A DNA stretch of 64,000 nt, from assembly GCA_947579605.1 (NCBI GenBank), contig OX388309.1, positions 14,392,713 to 14,456,712 of the forward strand. Direction: 5' to 3'. Origin of the DNA: Athripsodes cinereus. Taxonomy: Eukaryota > Arthropoda > Insecta > Trichoptera > Leptoceridae. Shown here piece by piece: positions 35,901-45,991 of this stretch; position 1 is the stretch's first letter, and every line of letters begins with the position of its first letter. Under the pieces are notes generated by a model that saw only the letters and a list, made by a program, of their open reading frames with translations, was not told the DNA's origin and did not search any database. Made by a program: the position numbers and the translations under genes.

Positions 35901-38900
35901 ATTAATTTACAATGTTTATATACTAGTTTATAATATGTATAACATTTTAATTTTCTATTGTACATCATGTGTGATTATAGAGGTGATGAGATGCCCGTTA
36001 AAGAAGCAGATTTTGGAGATTTCACAAATGCCTTTGCCCCAACACAACCAAGTCCAGTTGACGAGTTTGCTGATTTCAATAGTGCATTCACATCTTCCAG
36101 TAATACGACTAGTGGTAAGTATTATATTTTGTGTGTGATCCATGTCTTATCTATTAACTAGTTATATAATATCACATTTGTTGTGTTGACCTTTAACAAA
36201 TATTTGAATTTGTTTCAGTTAATCCCATACCCATACCCCCACAATCAAGTGATCTTCTAAGTGGATCTCTCAATGTGAAATCATCTTCAGGATTGTTGGA
36301 TCTTACATTGGATATTCAACCTGTAGCTCAAATAGGTGTTAATCCAACTACGAATACAAATCATTCTAACAACTTGTCGTTGGTCAACCAAATGTCTACA
36401 ATGTCTATCAATCCCTTAGAAGGTAAGCATATTTATTAATTTGCGTATAATTGTATTGAGTTTATTATAGTATTCCATGTATGTGACGAGTCAGAACTTA
36501 GGGACACAGTGAGTACTATTGGACTTTCAGGAGAAGCTGTGGGCTCGAAGGCGCATCATCATCCACTACCTCAAGTTATCAAGAGCCTGACCACAGCTAC
36601 TGACAGGATGCTAAATGTGTTGCAGTCTGTACAGAGCCTTAAGTCACAAAAAAATGTGTGTGATGTGATGGCTGAGTTGAAGATGTTACACCAGTTGCTT
36701 CCTGGTCCCATCACTAAGGAACGTCTTGGTGGCCAAGATAAGTCATGCGTTGATTGGCCCAATTATGCCCAACTTTCATATGCTCCTATAATTGTCAATT
36801 TGTTACAAAGATTTTCTTCTAACTGGCCCATGGGAGGTGAAATCTTTGATGAAAATGTTGCATCATTCTTTCTCATAGAAGACTGTTTTGAGTTTAGTTT
36901 TGAGACCTTGGTTGCTATTTGCAAAGAAATAAAAAGCTGTGAGAAAAATCAATTGAAGGCATATGTCGAACTAGTTGTAAAGTACTTGAAAAGTGAATGT
37001 TTATTTGTGGCTATTGTAAAAATATCCCAAATGGATGTGGATGTTGGCAAATCAGCATCTAGTTTCTCTCAATGGAATCATTATGTTCAATTGCTTGTTT
37101 CATTGCCAGAAAGAGTAGCCAATCGCTTGAAAGACAAGATACCCAATGAATTTATTCCTAAAAACTATTGCTTGTATTTAATATTTCATTTGGTACGTGC
37201 CATTGATTTTATGTCTGAATCTTGTTACTTTGTGGACACACCCTACAGTCTGAAATTTTTATCTCACTTTCTCAGCAAAATTATATTGCATTTCAATGAT
37301 TCTTGCAACTCTGTTGTGCTGTTAGACATGATAAATATATTTGTGTCATGGACTCTTATCAAGCAAATGGATGTGTGCCTCTATTTTAGAAAAAGAATGA
37401 TACAAAATGTACTAGAAAATCTCACTATTCAAGCTGCAGAAACTTTTGCCATAATGATCTTCAAAAATGTTGCCATAGATTACCATCTTAATTCTTTTTT
37501 GCATTTCCCTTTATGCAACATCTTAGGGAAAGCTGTACTATTTAATAAAGATTGGGAATATGTCTTGTGCACTAAGCTACCTCTGATGATTCATATGCCT
37601 CCAGAGTGTACTCTTTTGTTAGAAAATTTAATGCTTTATCTTTCACTTTGCATTGAAGATATTTCCAAGGACAACATACTTTCAAATTTGATTATAAAAT
37701 TATCATCTGTGTGGGCAAGTAAAAGTGTATTTAGTCACTCGACAGTCAATGAAAGATTGTATATCACACAAGGCTTGATAATGTCTTTAAACTACCTGAC
37801 ACATTTGACCAATTGTAATGTCCCCAATCATATTGTCTCCAGAGTTAAAGAGAATCTTTTTGAAGGTGTTCCAATGCATTTAGAATCTTTAGATATTCGT
37901 TTAAGAGCTATTGGGATGAGCACTGCAGAAATATGTTTGAACATTCTTGCATTGAGTGAGCCCAAGGATAAAGATAGACCAACTTTGAAATTTGATTACT
38001 CTGATTTGGGAAATGCAGGTATACAACTGAATGAAACACTCATTGCATGTAGTAAAAAGTGTGCTTTGAATCCTAACTTCACACCAAAATCTCATGAATG
38101 TGATGTCAAATATAAAGATGGGTATGAAATCCTGACATGCATAGGTAACATAGTATATGGAGATTTAGAAACAAAATCAGATAAATCTCTTTCACCTGCT
38201 AAACATGTAACTATGTCTAAAGACAACAATCCCGTACCAAAGAGTGAAACCCAGGAGCCTCTAATGGAAAAGGTGGAGACATTGTCTAAAGAGTTGCATA
38301 TTCTAGACTTAGATTCAGACGATGACATTGAACCATACAATATGAATGCAGATTTGCCTGCAGCTGCTAATAAAAGGCCAACTTTTTTAAGAGATCTCAA
38401 AGAATGTTTATTAGAAGCAACAGATCACGAGGCATTTGAAGAAAGTTTAAATGTTGCTGAGGATTTGGTATATGAACAACTTCCAGGTGATGACTATCAA
38501 TTTGCCATTGAACTCCTTGACTTATTTATGCACTTGGAAAATAAATATGGTGTGGACAAATTTGACGATATAAGAATGTCAATTTGCATCGCTATAGTTT
38601 GTGTTCATCCTATTAGTTGCGCTGGACACATTTGTAAAGAGTTCCATACCCCTGTTGGTAAATATTCTATTATGACCAAGATGTTATTTTTAGATATTAT
38701 TTCTGAAGCTGCTGGTCGTTTATCACAAATAGGAAAAGCTGAAAAACAGCCAACTAAAAAAGAAGTTAAGAAATTTAAAATTAAGAATGAACCTGAGACT
38801 GATATATTAAAAAGTACTGAACAATTTGTACTTGAGAGAATCCGAGCCAAGACCAAGTATTTTCATTCTAAATCAAAACATCCATTTGCAAAAGCTAGAA

Positions 38901-39748
38901 AAAATACATTTGCACCTTATGCCAAACATTTCTTTTTTCCATTGTTGTATGGATTTGGCAAAAGTCACTTATCATTTTGTTGCCAGCACAGTTCAAAGGA
39001 CCCTGACCTTATTTTAATGCAACGCTATTTGAGTGTCATTGCGATGCTCCTTATTGCCAGCAAGAATTGTCCTGATATTCCAAAATTTTGTCAAGATGCT
39101 CTGGAATTGGTATGGAGTTTTAGATACCATGGTGTTGCAAAAATACGTGCTAGTGCTATGTCTGTAATAGTGTCAGTTCTGTTGAGCACTCCTTTTCAAG
39201 TTATGAGTGATACTTGCTTGGCCCAACTAGTTGAACTCAAAATATGGCTAGTAGATTGCGCAGCACTTCACGTTCCTACATCCTCCGTAAATGAATACCA
39301 AGCCATAGCTAGGTCCACTCTTAATCTCTTAAATAATTATTTGAATGATTTTAAACTTGATGATCTTTTTTAGAATGTTGCCTCATATCCTCGGTACTAG
39401 TATTATCACCGCTGTCAGTGCATTTGATTTATATAATAATTAGTTGTAAAACATCATTGAGGTTTGAACCAGATAATATTTCACATTTCCTCTATGTATA
39501 ATAAATTGTATTAGTATTAAGTGTAATGGTTACTATTTTCCTAAATGACTATTATTATTTTTATTATATATGTGTGTATATTATATTTCTCTGATTTCCA
39601 CATGAAGCCATTGCATATATATATTATAATTTATAATAATACACTTTGGCAATGTATCCAGCAACTGTTTAATCTTGTTTGAGATATTTATTAGATTGCC
39701 TATTAATTATTGTATTAGTAAAACTAGAATATTGGAAATTGAAGAATC

Positions 39749-39803
<55 letters not shown>

Positions 39804-42800
39804 CCACTACCTTTACGGGCCCCATACATTGTTGATTTGCTATCATTAGAGCGTCTTTTGAATTAGGGCGTCCGTATATGGACGCCCTAATTTTTACTAC
39901 GTCAAACCACCCCCTATACAGTGCTTATATAGTTTTTGCTATTTTTGGAGGGACTCCCCAAGACGGATTTTTGAAAATTATATACGATTTTCGTATATTG
40001 AGGGTTCGAACATTTTTCTGAAGAGGCGCCCCCTTATATACGGGGTGTATATTTTTTGCGTATATCATTTTCATACACACGATATTACGGCGTCCGCAAT
40101 GTATATTTTATTTACTTTTATATCTTTAAGCATTCCGAAGATTTGGCAATGTCGCAATACGCAAGTCCCAAGGTTGGCGTGATATTACTTGTAACATAAT
40201 ATTCGGTGTCTGACGCATTAAATGTAATTTATTTGAAGGCTGTCATCAATATCCTGACTTCTGTATTTATCTCCTGGATATTAATGTTTATATGCTTTTG
40301 TTTAGAACCGTTGTTACTTGTACTTACCTTATTAAAATTATTTGGTAATATGTTATTTTTATATTGTTTTCATTATCTGATATGCATTGTTTTGCCTTCA
40401 CTGTTTTTTTATTTTTTATTATATTTGTAAAGGCTGTTTCAGCCGTTTATTGCATAAAGAAATAAATAAAGGCAATGTCATATATATGGTCGTTTTCAAG
40501 TTTTTTACGCGAGCGTGTAGTATAGATTTTCCTCTACCTGTCGGTGTTATTGAGAAATATAATTTCAGAACCTATCACAGTTTAAATTCAATTTGAAATA
40601 AATACGCAATAGAAAAAAGTGATAATTACTCAGACGCATAAGGTATATAATATACTATATAGACTGTTTCTATTATGATTTATGGCCCAGCTACATAATA
40701 GCTCTACCGCGCACAAGTTTCATTGAATGTTAAACTATGTGTCGTATAAGAGTAAAAGTATATTTTTTTTGTTTCTACTGATGAGGTGCATTTACCTACG
40801 GACTTTAATAAGTCAGGGCTGGCGAACTTTTTTGAGCCTAAGTAGGTATCAATTTTTTTTCAATATAATAAGATATTGCGTGTCTCGTTCCATGAAAATA
40901 AGAATGCATCAAATGCTTAAATGTAACTTCAAACTTTTAATATAAACAAAGCATTAATAAATCGAAAAAAATAATTAAGTGCATAAGTAGGTACTTAATA
41001 ATAATAGCAAAATACATGTCTCCTCGGGGGGCTAGCACCGTGCGGGAAATATCAATCAATGCGATCTATTTATTCATGAATGCAGTGTTCTCGAACGACA
41101 TTGTCCAATATCGGTAGAACTATCCGCTAAAATCGGTATAAATGGTATATTTTGTACCCAAAATCGGTATATGGGGTATTTGTACCGACGATGATCAATA
41201 TCGGGTACTTTTCTTTTCACGAATTTTCTACCCCCCCGTCGCCAAATTTTGAAAATGGTATAGGAATTTGGAATATTTCAAAAACTCCTCGGTTTTCTTA
41301 AAGAATATTTGCTCGAATCCATGAGTATCCGGTACTTTTACTGAATACCCGGTACTTATCTACCAATTATACTTTATACTTACCAGCCGACAAATGGTAA
41401 AAATCGGTAGATTTCTAGGGCATTTCGGTAAGACGCGGCCCATTTCGGTATAAATACCGAAAAATCGGTAGGTTCGAGAACACTGCATGAATGTCGTCAT
41501 ATATTATTCTTCATTTCCGTCGTTTCTGAAACTTTTGATGAACGAACACATGGCTATTTAAAAATAAATCTTTTTTACACTATTTCCAAAACTTTTTTTG
41601 AATGATCACAATTTTTTTGCTCTTCGCGTGTCATTCAAAATCGTTATGCGTGCCACATTTGGCACGCGTACCGTAGGCTCGCCATTACTGAGTTGATTAT
41701 TCATTATAAAGGTATTCATTCTGTGTTTAGAAGCTCTCCTGTTCGCTCGAATTTTTCTTTCGCGTATTTGAAAAAAAAAACCTACCGGTTGACGAATGAC
41801 GAATCACGATTACAAAATATGTGTGTAAGTATTTTATTTATTTACAGATATTTACGGCCTAATCCTTTTGCAATATGTTGAAACTCTGTTTACACACAAT
41901 ACTTGTATACAAAGGAATCAATTAGAATAGTAAAAAACCCGAAGTTGAACAAACAGTTTAACATTAATCAGTTATCTTGTAAATAAAAATGGATTGACCA
42001 TGTATGTCACTTCATAACTTGAGAACGGCTGAACCAACTTGACTTATTGTTTTTTTGTTGTGTTCTTAATTATCAGAAGACTGTTTATATGAAAGAAAAT
42101 TTTTGGAAAATCTAACGGAATTGTCGGAAATTTGGATTGTATTTTTGTATGAAAATGTCGTTTGTATGACAGTTCCGCTGTCACACAAACAATATGGATA
42201 ATTATACAAAATCAACGACGAAGATTTTTCATAGATTGGCCTATTGATAGAATGATTTTTGAATACATTTTCAAATTAGAATCCTTTTCGATACAATTTA
42301 ACATCTGTGGTTCTGAAATTTCAATTTTGAAAAAATCATGTAAAGATTTTGTATAAATTTAAAATGAATGAGTAGATTTCAACCTAAAAAAATAAATTAG
42401 TACCTACATATTATATTACGTACAGCAGATAATTTACAAACAAATTTGAGTTAAATATAATTGTTAAACATAAGTGAATTTTATTTTTTTACACTATACC
42501 AGTGATTTCCAAAGTGGTCCAGGTGGATCCCTTGAGATCCACGGGGGTCTTCGATGGCGTGACTAAAAATGGGGGTGCACGAGTCGTAAGTGGGGGTCCA
42601 CGAATCCATAGTTAAAGTATCGGATATTCGGTAAAAACACCAGATATTGACATAAACAATAGTCGGTACAAATACCCGGTATACTGTAGAAAAAGGTACC
42701 TACTGTGAGAAAATATTCTGTAAGAAAACCGAGGAGTTTTTGGATTATTTTAATTAAATTCCTATACCATTTCGAAAATTTAGCGACGGGGGAGGGTAGA

Positions 42801-45800
42801 AATAGAGGGGGTCCACCGGAACCAACAAATCTTTGAAAGTAGTCTATGAGAAAAAATGTTTAGGAACCTCGGGAGTTTGTAAAGAGATTAAAAATAATAT
42901 TAATCACTCATTGATTGTTAGGCGGTACGAAGTTCGCTGGGTCAACTAGTAATATTATGAAATTAAGTATAAATTTGACAAAAATTTTGGTCAAGATATT
43001 ATTAAAATAAATCGAAGTGGTATAAAAAATGTTGCTTTAAAAATAATGATAATAATAAATTTATCATGGAACAAAGACAGGGTATGATATGCATCCCCAC
43101 GTTTTGAGAAGAGATGAGCTATTCGACTAAGTACAATAAAGAGGAACGTAGATTGGTACCCTATGGCAAGTATAAAAAATAAAGAAAAACTCTTTATCTC
43201 GGAACTATTCGATTTTACATTTCTCAATATTCAATTACTAGCTGACCCAGCGAACTTCGTATAGCTGAAGATTCAATGAATGATTAATATTTTTAATCTT
43301 TTTACAAACTCCCGTAATTGTCCAAGTGTGTCATTGTATAGTGCAGAGGTTCCCAAAACTTTTTTCTCATAGATCACTTTCAAAATTTTGCTGGTTCTGA
43401 TGGACCCCATGCATTTCTACCCCCCCCCCCCCCCCCGTCGCTATATTTTCGAGATGGTATAGGAGTTTGAAATATTTCAAAAATTCTTCGGTTTTCTTCC
43501 AGAATATTTTCTCACATTTCCTTTTCTACAATGTAACTGGTATTTGTACCGACTATTGTTTATGTCAATACCGGATACCTAAAAAATATTACGTGTTTAA
43601 ATTTCTATTTTCCCTCCCCCCCCCCCGTCATCGAATTTTCAAAATGGTATAGGAATTTGAAATATTTCTTTATTATTATTATTATGTACTCGAATCATTA
43701 AGTATCTGGTACTTTTAGCGAATATCCGATACTTTAACTATGGATTCGTGGACCTCCGCTTACGACTCGTGAACCATCCCCATTTTTTAGTCACGCCAAC
43801 GTAGACCCCCTTCGAGTCTCCGTGGACCCCTGGAGATCCATCTGGACCACTTTGGGAATCACTGGTATAGTGTGAAAAAATAAAATTTATTTATGTTGAA
43901 CAATTAAACTTAACTCAGATTTGTTTATTATCTGTTGTACGTAATGTATGTAGGTACTAATTTATTTTTTAGGTAGATACCTATTCATTTTAAATTTATA
44001 AAATTCTTATCCATGATTTTTTCAAAATTGAAATTTCAGAACCACAGATGTTAAATTGTATGGATAACGATTCTAATTTGAAAATGTATACAAAAATTAT
44101 TCTATAAATAAGCCAATCTATAAAAAAAACATCATCGTTGATTTTGTATAATTCTCCATATTGTTTTTAGTTTTGAAATTAAAAATGTAGGCCGTAAATA
44201 ATTTTCTTCATAATTTTTCTGAGAAGAATCCAACAAATCAGAGACCATTCATATCGATACAGCCATTATTGAGTTATAAATGGTGTAACTCACATGACTT
44301 CATTTTATATATTAGATTCCATGTAATTTTTTTATCAATAAGCAGAATTTCTTATAAAATATTATATTCGTTATATGGACTGCAAAAAAATTTAACATAA
44401 TTATTATTATTTTAATATCATCATCTCACAAACACAAATAAAATCCATCTCTCTCCAAATGAAATGGTTTTTTGCGTGTCAACCTTTTTCAAATTTGCAT
44501 CTGATTGTTGGTTATTCATTCTTTTTATTAATAAGTTGGCACTAAATTAATTTTTATACTAATAACTATTTTTAATTAATTTGATAAAATTATTTTTTTC
44601 GTATCGTATCTTTTATATTTAATTAAAATTGATAATATCTATTTTTTTATGATTATAATCATGATAATATTCCACTTTATTTCATAAAAATACTGTAACA
44701 ATCTCTAGATATTATTGTTTAATCGAAATGTGTATTGCATTACAAATAACTAGATTTTTTTCCAGTTTCGTAAAATATTTTATATTTCCTTTTAAATGTC
44801 ATAGGAATATTATATTCAAACTAGCTGACCCGATAAACGTTGTTTTGCCATAGACATTATTTCTAGATTACTAATGTCACTATTAAAAATAGGAATTGAT
44901 GGTAGAAGAGTGGAAATTTAGGGCTGTATATATTTTTAAAGCCTCATAATAAAAAAAAATTGTCCAAAAAATAAAATAATAAAAATCGGGGTGTACCACC
45001 CTTAACTTTTGGGGGTACGCAAAATAGATGTTGGCCGATTGTCAGACATACCCGATAAGCACATAAAATTTCATCAAAATCGTTTCAGCCGTTTCGGAGG
45101 AGTGTGATATCAAACACCGAGACACAAGAATTTTATGTATCTGATATCTTATGGTGAAGCGAAATGCTAAACTAATTGCTATTGAATAACAAAGAAATCA
45201 AAATTTCAGTACAACAAATGCCCAACCCAATCAAAACGTATTTAGATGTCAAGGAAATAATAAATGACTTTTTTCGTAATTATATTTCTATTATAATAAC
45301 CAAATTTATTAAAATAACAAATTACAATTGACAAAATAAATCTATTTAAAGGTAAAAATCGGACTTTTACTTTTACTCATTTACTAAATTGCTAAATTTT
45401 TGCTTATTTACAAAAAAAAAACTAGCATTTAAAAAAAGTCTTGGTAGGTAGACAAAAGTTTGAGGAATAAACAGTTTTTTGTTTATTGTGCAGTCATTTG
45501 AATTTCGCGCGCTTTTCTGGTCTAGTCCCGACAATATTTTCAAATGTCTGATGATTTACTTAACTCAGCTAATAATTATACTATAATGTATATATACAAT
45601 TATGATAATTTACATACAAAAGACAATCCGGAGTCCCATAGTTTGGCAACAGTGTAGGACGCTTGAAAGTGTAATATATGAAAGTATAATATACAGAACG
45701 GAACCCATAAGGGAAGTCATATGAACGGAAGTGGTAGTATGGAGGCATAAAAGTAACACTACCGGACTTAGTTAGAATGTTTTATGAAAGGAGCCCGCAA

Positions 45801-45808
45801 AGATAGCC

Positions 45809-45847
<39 letters not shown>

Positions 45848-45952
45848 AGTGATGCATAGATTGTGATTTGGTTCATACCTATCGAAAAAATACATCATTA
45901 TCAACACTTTCGTAGGTGTAAAAATTCCATGTTATACGAATAAAAATCACTT

Positions 45953-45991
<39 letters not shown>

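Noticed and set aside
36571..38856. Minus-strand ORFs within the Tel2 exon
   Set aside because: Shadows of the Tel2 coding exon; low-complexity translations.
40206..40945. Three hydrophobic short ORFs (62-74 codons)
   Set aside because: T-rich, low-complexity translations in a repeat-filled intron.
43420..43436. Poly-C run as a G-quadruplex control element
   Set aside because: It is an expanded homopolymer within repeat family A; one long run is not evidence of regulation.
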